NCBI GenBank assembly: GCA_025917655.1
Contig: CP084619.1
Location: 1,240,001-1,304,000, forward strand
From: Chlorella sorokiniana
Taxonomy: Eukaryota > Chlorophyta > Trebouxiophyceae > Chlorellales > Chlorellaceae
Length of the DNA: 64,000 bases
Direction: 5' to 3'
Notes under the pieces: generated by a model
Told to the model about the DNA's origin: nothing
Database searches by the model: none
Seen by the model: only the letters and a program-made list of their open reading frames with translations
Shown here: positions 12,542 to 24,044 of the stretch, piece after piece
Numbering within the stretch: the stretch's first letter is position 1
Layout of the letters: every line of letters starts with the position of its first letter
Made by a program: the position numbers and the translations under genes

Positions 12542-12892
12542 CGCGGCGGCAGCCATGAGCCCCGGCCAGCCATGCTTCGAGCAAGCCAACGATTGCACCA
12601 TATACATCCAGACCTGCTTCTCAGCCTGCCCCGTGTTCTCATTGAGAAATTATTCATCCAGCAGCCTCACCCATTCTCCAACCCCAACACACCACGTTAC
12701 CCATACATGCATGCTATGCCTCTCATTTTGACTCTCCACCATGATTCTCTCTCGATGCGTTCTCTCTGCCTTGCCACTGATTCTTCGCTGCCCTGGCTCG
12801 TTTGCCAAGTGCATGCCACTGTTGCACACCACGACTTTTGGCGCAATGCGTGGCTGGCATCAGCAAGTGAGACTGCCGCTGGCCGGGCCGCC
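12542..12892. other. Convergent 3' region between KEA and EMC8/9
   Basis: About 350 bases between facing stop codons, with clearly lower GC than the coding DNA on either side. I see no ORF with family similarity, no TGTAA on either strand and no repeat. It probably holds both 3' UTRs. Confidence 0.6.
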
Positions 12893-14036
12893 TCACGCCG
12901 GCCCCTCCAGCAGCCCCTGGTTGAGCCAGTCGGCGCTGACGTCGTCCAGGTGCTGCGGGGCAGAGAAAGGAGGCAGATTGCAGCTGCTGCGGGCAAAACA
13001 TCATGCGGCGGCTGTGCGGCGAGCTGCCGCAGCGGCAGGCCCAGCTGGGAACAGGCGCGGGGCCCACCTGCTCAAAGTCTGCAAGCGAGCCGTGGCGGCC
13101 CTGCGCCACCAGCTGCACAGGAGGCAATCAACACACTGTGAGCCGCCGAGAACCGACATGCAAGCAGCGAGCAGTGCAACGGCGAGCTCGCGGACACCCG
13201 AGGGGCCGCCGGCAGCGAACGCCGTACCTGCGCCAGCTGCGCCGCAACACCCAGGGTGGGGCACCTCAGGCCGCCCGCCTTCCCTGAGCTGCCAGCCGGC
13301 GGCACCCGCGCCCAGCCGCGTGCTCCATCCTTGACAAACAGCTGCAGCACGGGCGGCTGGCCCTCCGCCTGCTGCTCCTGACCCTCCCGCCGCTGCCGCT
13401 GCCTTCAGCTGCGCCTCCAGCGCGGGGCTGTCCAGCTGCAGGGCGAGCAGAAGGGTGGAGGCGTCAGTGCTGCTGGAGCTGTGCTGGACAGCAGTGCTGG
13501 CCCATGGTCGCGGGTTCAAGCCTAAAGCCAACGGCATCAGCACACGGCCTGGCGCCCGCGCCATGCCTCACCACCAGCGCAACAGAGTCGGGGCAGGCGG
13601 ACTCGATGCGGTCCGCCACGCGCCGCCCGCCGCCCAGCTCGCTGTCTCCAAAGCGCTCGTTGCACTGGTAGTAGCCCACCATGCGCAGGCCAGGGGACGC
13701 GCCTTGCTGCTCCTTGACGTGTTCCTCGACCTGAGCGGCGGTGCAAGTGCAGTTCAGTGTAAACCTCGCATTTGTTGGCTCACATAAGCATGCATGGCGG
13801 TTGCAATTCGAGTAAGGTACCTGTGCAATTGCAGTCTCTATCACAGGCGCAAGGGTGATGAACGTGTGGCAAACAGGGACGGCGGTCGTCACCGTCACGA
13901 CTGCTGCCGACCCGTCGGAGGCCGCCGGGGCCACAGTTCCCAGCAGTACCCCATTCACTGCAGTGGTGGGGTGCTTGGCTGCGTGCAAGAGGACGGTGAG
14001 CAGTGCACGCTGTTCGATGACACACTCTCTCTGCAT
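12893..14036 (-). CDS. EMC8/9: ER membrane protein complex subunit 8/9 (TLA1-like)
   Basis: Cytosolic subunit of the ER membrane protein insertase (EMC), family UPF0172, MPN-like fold without the metalloprotease motif. The Chlamydomonas member is known as TLA1. Exons, right to left: 14036-13821 (ALLTVLLHAAKHPTTAVNGV, then the VPVCHTFITLAPVIETAIAQ segment), 13730-13572 (LRMVGYYQCNERFGD, RVADRIESACPDSVALV), from 13435 (LDSPALEAQLKA, then LQLFVKDGARGW in a shifted frame), then LADFEQ and finally HLDDVSADWLNQGLLEG before the TGA at 12893-12895. MVGYYQ.NER and HLDD.S.DWLN are hallmarks of this family. The start at 14036 (MQRECVIEQRALL) matches the usual N-terminus; an in-frame ATG at 14060 is the alternative. 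It sits directly downstream of EMC2 on the same strand. Confidence 0.88.
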
Positions 14037-14756
14037 GTTTCTAGCTTTACGGAGGACCAATCACTTTGATCGTATGTCTCACGTCAAGACGTGTGCTGGA
14101 TCACAGCTATGAGGCCCCTGCCAGTGCGGGCCTGCCCAGCAGCACAGCAGGACAGTGGGTGCATATCCTGCTCTCGTTTGTTTTGATGGTCTTGTTTCAG
14201 CTTTTATCGATGTGATTTCATTCGAAAAGGAGCATTGGGAGCTCGCTCGAAGGCTTCCTCCCCAGACCCTTCAATACTTGAATGGTTTCTTGCCTTTGGA
14301 GACAAAAGCCACTGGAGCATGGCCAAATGATTGCCTCAGGATCCAACGTGTGAGCATCAGGGCGGAGTTAAGCCCCTGCTGATGCCGCGTAAGCTAGTGC
14401 AGCAAGCGATCGCTTGCACTGTTGTGCAGGTTGGCCAGAATTTGAAGCAACTTGCTGCAGCAGCATGGGAATTCAACAGGCTGGCCACTCTTGCAACATC
14501 AACACAATGCAAGCTACCCAGCAGCATCGCCTGGCAGTGCACCACAGCAATGCAAAACACGCCATGTGCACACACTTTCCCCGTGGGGGCGTGCCCGGTG
14601 CGCTCCACATTCCAGCGTGACAAACCATGCCGTTTCTTTTCGCGCCGCTCAGTACAGCAAATTGCAGGTGCATGTGCTATGCTTCAAGAATGGAACGAAG
14701 TGTGGTAACATGGGAGGCTCAGGCGCTGCCCCCAAGCGTGCAGGCAAAGCCTCTCG
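14037..14756. other. Spacer between EMC8/9 and EMC2
   Basis: About 720 bases separating two tandem minus-strand genes. It must hold the EMC8/9 promoter and the EMC2 3' UTR. GC is lower than in neighbouring coding DNA. A 75-codon plus-strand ORF near 14155 has no recognisable similarity and no GC3 bias, so I do not call it. No TGTAA is visible on the minus strand. Confidence 0.55.
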
Positions 14757-16640
14757 TCAAAGCAGACCCTGCGCTTTGAGCATGCCCCGCACAAGTGGCA
14801 GCTTGGCGGGGCAGTGCACCGCGTACTGCTGCTGCAGCTTCTCCGCCGCTAGCCGCGGCAGCTCGTCCTCCTCGCTGCCACTGCTGCCGCCTCGCTCACT
14901 GCGCCGCACACCCGCCAGCTGTGCCGCACACGCGCACACGCCGCACAGAGCCCGCAGGTTTTCCCCTTGGTCATTTCAATCACACCTGACGATTCAAGGC
15001 AGGAGCACAGGGCAACGCGCGTTGGAGCCAGCTGGCACATGCAGGGTGGGCAAGGACTTACCCCTCGCTGCCCGCCACCAGCCAGCCCGCACCACGCTCA
15101 GCCAGCACCCAACGTCAGCTGCTTGACATGCACAGCACCCAGTGCGAGCCAGCCATACGGCACAGCAGCCCGCACACCAGAGTAGTAGGCCCGCGCCGCG
15201 CGCCAGTTGGCCGCGCCGCCCGCCGTGTACAGCGTGTCTGCCAGCAGCAGGTGGCGGGCCACCTCGGCGGGCTGGTGCAGCAGCAGCTCCTCCAGGCAGA
15301 AGGCCGCCTGCTGGTACATCTGCGCGGCGCACGGGGTGCAGCAGCACCAGCAGAGCAAGTCGAGACAGAGGCACTTCGGAGCATGACATCCCCATGCTCC
15401 TGCAGCCTTACACGGCAAGGGAATTTCACGGTGACTTCGCGGCAGTGCAGCGACGCAACAGAGCAGGGCAGCAGGCAACAGCTGCGCTCACCTGCAGCTG
15501 CAGGTAGACGTCCGCCGCCTCCTCCCATGCCAGCCAGTCGGTGGTGTGCACCTGCAGCAGCCACACGACGTTACCAACAGCCTGGCAGCAGCTTGGCATT
15601 GATCCGCCCTCTGCTGGTCGTCGACGCGCGTTGCAGTCTGCACGCTGCGCTTGAAGCAAGCAAAGGCGAAAATGCAGCGAAGCGGGAACAGGCGGTGCCG
15701 CCGCTCACCTGCAAATACTCCTTCAGCAGCTCGGCGGCGCCTGACAGGTCGCCCTTACCGCGCCGCAGACCCGCCTGCAGCACAGAATGCGGCACAACAA
15801 AGCGCTGCATGTGACCAGGAGCGCCTTTGCAAGGGGCAGAGCCGGATCATGCTGCTGCTGCTGGGCCCCAGCCAGGGCGCGTGTCAAGGCGGGCGCACCA
15901 TGCGCTTGAGCATGAGGCCGTTGGCGGGGTCCTTCTCCAGCTCCTTCTTGTACAGCTCCTCCGCCTCCTGGAAGCTGCCCAGCGCCTCAAAATACAGGCC
16001 CTGTTGCCCGGGTGGTGCGGAGAAAGGATGGAAGGTGTCGATTGTGGCAGGCCACTTGTGCGACGCTCGTGCATGCAACCAAATGCGACCAAAGGTGGAA
16101 TGGTGCCGCGGCCAGCCAACGCCTCACCGTGAGCCGGCTCGCACGAGCGCTGTCTGGGAAGCGCTTGTGCACGCTCTTCACCAGGCTGAGGGCGCGCTGG
16201 TTGCAGCCGGCCTCCATTGCTGCGATGGCAACCTGCTCATGTACGTCCCACACTGCAGGAGCATCGGGAGCTGGCAGGATGGACCGGGACCGCAGCAGCG
16301 GTGGGATGCGCATGGACAGTCAATAGCCAGTCCCACTCACGCTCATCCACTTCCAACTTGCGGCTGTGCTTGCTGAGCAGCTCCATGCCGTACTTTGTGA
16401 CGCCCTCCACATCACGCACACGCAGCAGGCGCACCTGCGCATGCGGAAGAGCCCCGACAGCGGCGAGGCGGTGACAAGCGGCGGGCAGCAGGGTACGCAA
16501 AGCTCAGCTGCGCGTTGCGCGCCATAGCAATCTGCGCATCGTGCCTGTCTCAGGTAGTCTCTCAAGGCTGAAAATCCTGGACGACTGCTGCTCTCTAGCT
16601 CCTTGCGCAGCCGGGTGAGTTCAACGCCGCTGCCTGCCAT
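14757..16640 (-). CDS. EMC2: ER membrane protein complex subunit 2 (TPR protein)
   Basis: Tetratricopeptide-repeat scaffold of the cytosolic side of the EMC insertase; in known structures it binds EMC8/9 directly. Starts at 16640 with MAGSGVELTRLRKELESSS. Later exons give GVTKYGMELLSKHSRKLEVD, VHEQVAIAAMEAGCNQRAL, SVHKRFPDSARASRLT, GLYFEALGSFQEAEELYKKE, LEKDPANGLMLKRMV, TDWLAWEEAADVYLQLQ and MYQQAAFCLEELLLHQPAEV, followed by HLLLADTLYTAGG and ARAYYSGV. These form helix pairs with the TPR spacing and W/Y/A pattern. The C-terminal exon (14939-14757) is acidic, then LAAEKLQQQYAVHCPAKLPL, stopping at 14757. The length fits the family (about 300 residues). It has seven or more exons. Confidence 0.88.
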
Positions 16641-16991
16641 CCTCACGACTTCAATGATTCTGCTACTTTTGATGGGAGGATCTATCACCCGTGCAGCGCC
16701 TCTCCAGCAAAAGATGATCGGTGTACTTGCAGCAGTCGCTTTTGCTCTCGAAAGGGTGAAATACCATTGCCTGGTTGTGTAAAAGACTTCCCCCTCATGT
16801 ATCCAGGGTTCCAGGGTTCTTGTCTACATGTCTCCTGGCTGACCTGTCTTTGGTTGGCGTTGTTCTCCCCGCGACCCACCGATGGTCCCATTGAACTTCG
16901 GTGGTTTAGATCGTGAATCTGGAGTCCTCAGCTTATTTTCAGCACGCTCCTGGCCGCTGTCTTTCATCCTCGCCCCCATTGTGCCGTTTGC
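16641..16991. promoter_or_regulatory. Shared divergent promoter region, EMC2 / DEG9
   Basis: The 351 bases between two start codons facing away from each other must contain both promoters. No clear TATA box is seen. A loose inverted repeat with 7-base arms (16876-16882 and 16898-16904) is within what chance would give. Confidence 0.6.
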
Positions 16992-19900
16992 ATGGCGCCT
17001 AAGCGTCGAAATGGTGCATCGAAAGCCAATAAGGGAGATGTCAATGCAGAGGAGAAGGTTAGCCCTTCCAGCCAGGTGTGGGCTGCTGAAACTCGCTCCC
17101 GCTCCGCTCTTTGCTCTTTTGATGAATAAACTAAGCTGTGGCAAGTGTAAACTTTCCTGTTATTCTTGGAATTGCCGCAGGTAACCAGTTCGCCCACAGC
17201 AGCCGCCGCCGCCGCCGCCGCCGCCGCGCTCCGCGTCAAGCTGGCCGCCCGGCGAGCTGCGGCAGAGCCTTCTGTGGCCAACCCAACCGGTGGTGCGGGC
17301 GATCCACCGGCCAGCGAGCAGCCCAGCAAGAAGCGTCGCAAGGAGCGAGCCATTGCGGGGACGGCGGGACCACGTCGGCGGCCGCAGGGGCGGCGCCCGA
17401 GCCCGTCGACGACCTGGCATCCCCGCTCAGCCCAAGCTACGATGCGGTACCGGGTGCCAGCCGACGGGCAGGAGACCACCTGATGGAGGCAGTTGTCAAG
17501 GTGTGCAGCAGGCCTGCCTGGGCGGGAGCCAGTCTCCGCAGTATCATCACTGCCGTCTCCTGCATCACAGCCTGACGCTACCCTCAAGCGCCCCCTGCAG
17601 GTGTTCACGGTGCACAGCGAGCCCAACTTCAGCCTGCCCTGGCAGCGCAAGCGCCAGTACGCCTCCTCCGGTTCCGGCTTCGTCATTGCCGGCCGCCGCA
17701 TCCTGTCCAACGCGCACTGCGTGGACCATGCCTCGCAGGTGGGTTGAGGGATAGAAAGAATAAGCAAACCTGTCTGGCTGCTGCCTGTGAGGAGGGGCGC
17801 CAGCAAGGAGGGACCCGCCGGCAGCCGCAACCGGCGGGGCAGCGCCATCCCCCGCTACCCGGCTGCCTGCTGACGGCTGCCGTGCCTGCGGGGCCTGCAT
17901 GCGCCGCGCAGGTCAAGGTGAAGCGGCGGGGCAGCGACACCAAGTACGTGGCCAAGGTGCTGGCGATGGGGGTGGAGTGCGACATCGCGCTGCTCACGGG
18001 TGGGTGCTGCCAGGCGGGGCTCGTGGCGGCAGCCGGGGGTGGTCTTGAATGGAGGCTGAGCGCACGTCGCCACCTCCTGATGCGTCAGTGTGGCGGCCTT
18101 CCGCTGTGCAGCGAGGGGCTCCTGCCTGCCTCGCCCTGCGGCAGGCAGCCGACGGCCTCCCGCGGCAGCCCAAGCTTCTCTGTGCGCACTGCCCGTGCAT
18201 GCTGCCTCCACCTGACTGCCCGTGCATGCTGCCCCCACCTGCTCACCCCCTTCCTCCCGCCCCTCCCCACGGCGGCAGTGGAGGACGACGGCTTCTGGGA
18301 GGGCCTGGAGGCGGTGCACTTTGGCGGCCTGCCGCGCCTGCAGGACAGCGTCACCGTCATCGGATACCCCATCGGTGGGCGCGCGCAGCGGCGGCACCTC
18401 CGCCTTGCCCCCGCCAGGGCTGGCAACGCGGCGCCCAGGCAGGCTGATCAAGCGGGCCTGGGCGACTGGCAGCCGCCTCACCCTGCCGCCCCTGTATTTT
18501 TGCACCCGCAGGCGGAGACACGATGTCGGTGACGTCGGGGTGGTCAGCCGCATCGAGGTGCGTAAAGGACGCAGACCAAGGCCGCCGCGATTGCCAGCAG
18601 CAGGCGCAGGCGCACGCGCGCTTCATCATGCAGGGTCCTTTCTCTGCAACATGCATGCGGGTCGCTGCAGAACGTTGCCTTCAGAGTTTGGTTCCAGCCG
18701 CACAACGATCCCTGCGCCGCCGCCTCCCCACGCGCTGCGCTGCGCTTGCGACAGGTCACCGGCTACGCACACGGCGCCGCCGAGCTGCTGGGCATCCAGG
18801 TGGATGCCGCCATCAACTCGGGCAACTCGGGGTCCCGCCTTCAACGACCGCGGTGCGTGCGGGGACCAGCCTCGTCGCAGACGCGCGGCAGATCAGCCGG
18901 TTGCAGACGCGCGGCAAAGCAGCCATGGCAGCAGTGCGTGCAGTGCCAACAGGACACCAGCAGTGGTGTCGCCATGCGGCGGGCGGCAGGCGGACGGGGT
19001 GGTCCGCCCTGGCCGTGGCGCTGCCTCCCACTGTTCACTTGTGTGTTTGACCCATGAGTGGCGCTCGGCGATTCCCCGCGTGCATGTGCAGGCGAGTGCG
19101 TGGGGATTGCCTTCCAGTCGCTGAAGAGCGACGACACCGAGAACATCTCCTACATCATCCCCACCCCGGGTGCGCGCCCCCCCCGCCCCTCCCTCCTCCC
19201 CCGCGCTGCCTGCGCCGCCGAACCTGCTGCGCAAGCCGATGGGGAGGCCTCCCACCCCACCCCGTCCCGAGCTCTCCAGCGGCGCTCCTGGGCCCCACCT
19301 TGCCAGCCCCCACACCTGCCCCCACCCCCACCCCCACCGCCCCCACCGCAGTCATCCAGCACTTCATCACCGACTTTGAGCGGCACGGGCGCTACACGGG
19401 CTTCCCAGCCATGGGGGTGGAGTGGCAGAAGATGGAGAGCCACGTGCTGCGCCAGGCGCTCGGCATGCAGGTGGGGCACGGCGGCACCGGTTGCGATGCG
19501 TGGGCAGCTGGCAGTGTTGGCGGGCTGCAAGCCTGGCAAAATTTTTCTGCGTGCTGTCCTCTGAGGATTGTGGCAAGCTGACAGACGAGCCTGGCGGCGG
19601 CGTGAATGCCCAACGCACGGCGTGCTGTTGCACCCCACAACATTTATCGTCCCACCCCAATGCTTGCCCGTTGCAGCCGGGGCAGCGGGGAGTGCTTGTG
19701 CGGCGCATTGAGCCCACCAGCCCCGTCAGCGAGGTTCTGCACCAGGGGGACGTCATCCTCAGGTGGGGTGGCCTCAGCGCATGCATGCCTTGCGCAGCGC
19801 CAGGCCCAGCTTCACTTGGTGCCCCTACCTTTGCAAGCCTCGACTGTCCACTACCCAGTGCTTTCTTTTCGCATGCTCCCCTTACACACGCCCCCTTGCC

Positions 19901-21526
19901 CCCCCCTCACACAACCGCGCAGCTTTGACGGCGTGGACATTGGCTCCGACGGCACCGTGCCCTTCCGCTCCGGCGAGCGCATCTCCTTCACCTACCTCAT
20001 CTCGCAGGCAGGGCTGGGAGCGGGGCGGGCGCCGGGGGGGGCAGGCGGGCTGCGGGGACGCCCGGCCTTTGCAACTGCGGTTGGCGCCAGGATCATTCTG
20101 CCCAGCACCATCCCAGCTGCCCCGCGCCTGTCGCTTCCAGGTCCCCAACCAACCTTTTCGCAGCCAAACACCCGCCTCTGCTGTCCCCCGCCCGGTGCCG
20201 ACATCCCCTCACGCTTGCACCCCCGCTCTGCCCCCAACACGCCGCCTCCGCAGAAGTACACGGGGACGAGGCGGTGCTGCGCGTGCTGCACAACAAGGCG
20301 GTGAAGGAGGTTTCGGTGCGGCTTCGCTCCCCCGCCGCCTCATCCCGGTGCACATCAACAACCGCCCCCTCCTACTACATCTTGGGCGGCCTGGTCTTCA
20401 CCCCCGTCACCGTGCCGCTGCTGCGCTCCGAGTACGGCAAGGTGCTGCCCGGGGGAAAGGGGCTGCGTCGCTCGTCGGCGGCGAGCTGGTGGCTCACTCT
20501 GGCCAGGGCCTTGCCTTGTCCAGCATCCTGCAACCCCTGCCAGCCCCCTCGCACCAGGCAGCTGTGCGCGCCTCAAGGACCGTGTTGCGAACGATTTCCT
20601 TGCCGCAGGAATTCGACTATGAAGCCCCCGTCAAGCTGCTGGACAAAATGCTGCATGCCCAGGCCGAGAACGAGACGCAGCAGGCGCGTTCCTGCTCTTT
20701 CAGCCAGCACATCTGTCTCCTGTTCGGGGTGCTTGGCCCGCAGCCGTTGTTTGCCTCCCAGCCGCCTGCCTGCTGCTCCTGCGCAGGTGGTGGTGCTCAG
20801 CCAGGTGCTGGCAGCTGACGTGAACGTGGGCTATGAAGACATCGTGAACACGCAGGTGGGGGTGGGGGATGGAGGAGTGGCAGGCAAGGGGGTGTAAGGG
20901 TCTTCCTCTACCTTTGGTCAGCATGCGTCCAGCCTGGGTACTCGAGCAGCGCGCTTTCCAGCAGGAACCTGATGCATGCAGCACGCCATGCGCCCTGCCC
21001 CAGGCCCTATCCTACCCCTGGGCCTCCCCTCTCCTTATCCACACGCCCCTCCCATCCCTTCAGGTGCTCAAAGTGAATGGGCAGACGGTGAACAATCTCA
21101 AGGACCTGGTTGCTGCGGTAGAGGGCAGTACAGGGCAGTACCTGGAGCTCTCGCTGGAGTACAACCAGGTGCATGGCTGCCGCCCAGCTGGCCCCCGTTG
21201 ATCTCAGACTTGCGCCCCACCCTCTCACAGCCTGCCACCCTTCTCTCGCGGACCCCTGCCTGCCGCAGCTGGTGATCCTGGACCAGGCGGCGGCACAGGC
21301 GGCCACCGCCGATATTTTAACCCAGCACTGCATCCCTCACGACCGCTCCGAGGATCTGAGGGCGGATGCCGCGGTGGCGGGCAAGGGCGGCAAGGGGCAG
21401 CAGGAGGACGGCACCGCAGCCATGGATGTGGAGGCGGGGGCAGCGGCGGGGGCCTGCCAGGAGCGGGTGCCACGCCCGCTGAGCCAGCCAGCTGATGCGC
21501 ATGATGCTCCTGCCTGCCAAGCCTGA
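16992..21526 (+). CDS. DEG9: DEG9-type serine protease with PDZ domains
   Basis: ATP-independent trypsin-like protease of the DegP/HtrA family, closest in every conserved block to plant DEG9 of the nucleus/nucleolus. The N-terminus (16992-17075, then from 17181) has an Ala tract and a basic KKRRKER segment that could be a nuclear localisation signal. The protease domain includes [30 protein letters not shown] (catalytic His), ECDIALLTV (Asp) and AINSGNSG followed by PAFNDRG (Ser). After it come [16 protein letters not shown], the PDZ1 block [58 protein letters not shown] and a second PDZ block [16 protein letters not shown]. Frame breaks lie near 17360, 18540, 18830 and 20310-20375, each in a G or C run. 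The stop is at 21524-21526 with TGTAA 80 bases on. The ATG at 16992 is the only one that joins in phase. Confidence 0.92.
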
Positions 21527-21605
21527 ATTTTCCCTCACTACAGCTTTGCATTACTTGTGTGCCCTCTTACTCGTCTGCAGGCCAATTCTTGTTGAGAGTA
21601 AAGTT

Positions 21606-21610
21606 GTAAG
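21606..21610 (+). terminator. TGTAA polyadenylation motif of DEG9
   Basis: Sense-strand TGTAA 80 bases after the DEG9 stop. The facing EBP2 gene stops at 21646, so the two 3' UTRs almost certainly overlap. Confidence 0.6.
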
Positions 21611-21645
21611 CTGCAAACTACACAACCCAAGGCTGGCAGGACGGT

Positions 21646-23602
21646 CATCTCCCCTTCTTTGCAACTGCCCGCCGCGCTTTACCCGGCCGCTGTTGCTTGC
21701 CCTTCTTCTTCTGCACGCCGCCCTTGGCTGCACCAACAGGGCCAGCAGACAATGAGTCAATGCAATGAACCGATCGGTGCCAGCGGCAGCACCCCTGTGC
21801 TGGCATGCCAGCTCAAACGCCCTAGGCGGTGGTGGCGTGAACAGGAGTCCATTCACAGCCTGCTGTCCCTTTCCTTTCCCCCTGTCCTGCGCTCCATGGC
21901 TCACCTCCTGCACCGCCGACGTTGCGAGCCACCTTGCGCGCAACGCCGTCGTCGAAGCGTGCCGGGCGGTAGCCGTCCACGGCGGCAGCGCTCGCAGCGT
22001 CGTTCTGCTTGCGCAGGCGCTTGGGGCCGCCAAAGCCGTACTTGGCGTCACGCTGCGCCCGCTTCTTGCTTTTGTCGCGGGGCTCAAACCGCTGGCCGGG
22101 CGGCGCTGCTGCTGCTGCCTGCGCGCGCCGCCGTCCAGCCGCTCCAGCTCCGCATCCATGTCCAGCTCGCCCGCAAAGCCCTGGGGGGGGGTGGTGGTGA
22201 ATGGGGGTGAGGAAGCAGAACGAGGAGGGCTTGTCCTCTGCTGGTGGGAGAAGGGACAACACTGGCAGAGGTAGGGTGCCTGCAAAGCGTGGCGACGCAT
22301 ATGGCAGCGCAGACAACCGCCAGCGGCTGCGCGGATGGCATGCCGAGCGTGCAGCGTGCTGCAAGAGCTCGCGCAGCGCCCGGCAGCAGCGCCCCCTGCC
22401 GCAGGCCCCCATTTGCGTCGCACCGTCTTCTCGCGCTGCTTGCGCAGCTTGGAGATGTTGGAAATGGCGGCCTTGCGCTCCGCCGCGCGCTCCTTCTTGC
22501 GCTCCGCCGCCACCTGCTTGGAAAAGCGCTTGGCCTCGCGATCTTTCTTCCTGCGGCAGCAGGGAGGACCCCAAAACTCAAGCGGCGCCCATCAAGCAGG
22601 ACAGCGCAGGCAACCGCCGCATGCTTGCACGCCTGGCAGGCGCGCAGCGCAGGCAACCGGCCAGCCTGGTGCCTGCTCAAGGGGGTGCTCCGCTGTGCAG
22701 GCGGGCGCACCTCTGCTCCGTGGCCTCAATCTGCTGCTTCTCGTAGAGCAGCTGCTCCTTGACCCGCGCCATGTGCTCGTCGCTCTTCACCTGCATGTGG
22801 GTGGGATGGTGGGTGTGCAAGGGGCTCGCCAGAGTGGCTGTCACAGCAGGCGCTGCCACCTGCCCCACAGCACACGGCAGCAAGCCTACGGGCAGCAGGG
22901 CCCAACGCAGCAGCGCACCATCTCCGCATAGTAGTCGGTGGGCCGCTGCCATGCAATCCCCGCCGCTTCAAACCGCTGGATCGCGGTCTGCGCAGCCTCC
23001 AGGGCCTGCGGCGGGGAGGGGGTAGCTGCATCGCTCAGCTCCGACGGGCGGCAAGCAGCTGCCTCAGCACGCCCGTGCGGCCGCCCCTGCGTTGCTGGCG
23101 TACACTTGCTGCCTGCAATCCTGCCCAGCCTCGCCTGGTTGTAGAAGGCCAGCTCCCGCTCGAGGTCGTCCTCGGTGTTGGCCACCACAACGGGCTGAGA
23201 GCTGGTCAGCGCCATTGCCTCCTCCCACGGCTGCTCCTCGCTCCATCCAATGTCCTCCAGCTTGTCGTGGATTGCATCCACGTTGTAGATGGCTGGGCGG
23301 GGCCCGGGGCCAGCCGCAGCCCCGCCTTCCTCCTCGTCCTCGTCCGCCTCCTCTTGTGAACTGGCGGCAGGGCCGGGCGGCAGCGCCACCACGGGCGGCA
23401 CGGCGCTGCTGCAACTCCAGAGCGGCAGCCAGTTCCTACAACAGGGTGAATATGGGACTTGAAGCCATCCGTTAGCAGCATGCGTGTCCCACCACCGCTT
23501 AGTGCTGCTCACGACATGCATGGAGTCCCGCACCTCTTCGCTGAGCTCTTCAGATTCTTCTCCAGAGAAATGTTCCTCTTCTGAAGTGTCGAACGGCGGC
23601 AT
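21646..23602 (-). CDS. EBP2: rRNA-processing protein EBP2
   Basis: Nucleolar factor needed for 60S ribosomal subunit assembly. Starts at 23602 with the acidic stretch MPPFDTSEEEHFSGEESEEL. Next come more acidic residues and the conserved core: YNVDAIHDKLEDIGWSEEQP, VVVANTEDDLERELAFYNQA, LEAAQTAIQRFEAAGIAWQR, PTDYYAEMVKSDEHMARVKE, and LLYEKQQIEATEQR, read across introns. The lysine-rich half follows: FSKQVAAERKKERAAERKAA, ISNISKLRKQREK, GELDMDAELERLDG, DKSKKRAQRDAKYGFGGPKR and DGYRPARFDDGVARKVARN. It ends with the basic tail GVQKKKGKQQRPGKARRAV before the TGA at 21646-21648. The LEDIGW, PTDYYAEM and KYGFGG blocks are typical of EBP2. The 3' end faces DEG9 with only 119 bases between stops. Confidence 0.9.
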
Positions 23603-24044
23603 ACTTGTGAGATGTGAGTGGCGAATGCTGAAGTTGTCCTGTGCCGCCCTTCCTACGCCAGTTTAAGAATTGTAATACAACGGAGATATAAAGAATAGTG
23701 AAGATTTGCCTGTCACGACCGATTGGGTCTTCATGACGGACGCAGCAGGACAGGTGCGTGAGTGGGGTGACTAGTGCCCACGACGCCCTCAGCCCAGTCA
23801 GTTCGCGCTTTTTAAGCATGTTGCGGGCTGCTCCGCACGTAGCCTGGTAGCACAACTGTGTCTATTTACAGTGGCCTGGGTTCCTCATTCAGTCACTCCA
23901 GTAGATACTATGCGACTGCGAAAGCTCTGAGGCCGTGCGCTCGCAAGGGCTCAGGCCAGGTGCACTCCCTGCGACTGCGGAGGTTGCGCGTGCTCCGCCG
24001 TCCCTTCTCTTGTGGCAGCCGGTTGTTTCTTTGGCCGCAGCTTG
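23603..24044. promoter_or_regulatory. Divergent promoter region, EBP2 / unrecognised gene
   Basis: AT-richer spacer between two outward-facing genes. It holds a TATAAA at 23687-23692 and a perfect 11-base palindrome TTGTAATACAA at 23670-23680. Which gene they serve cannot be told. The 5' exon of the plus-strand gene may extend into this stretch, since arginine-rich open frame runs from about 23910. Confidence 0.5.

Noticed and set aside
14155-14382. 75-codon plus-strand ORF in the EMC8/9-EMC2 spacer
   Set aside because: No GC3 bias, no similarity that I recognise, and it lies where UTR and promoter must be.
16876-16904. Inverted repeat with 7-base arms in the EMC2/DEG9 promoter
   Set aside because: The loop is 15 bases; arms this short with such a loop are expected by chance in a spacer of this length.
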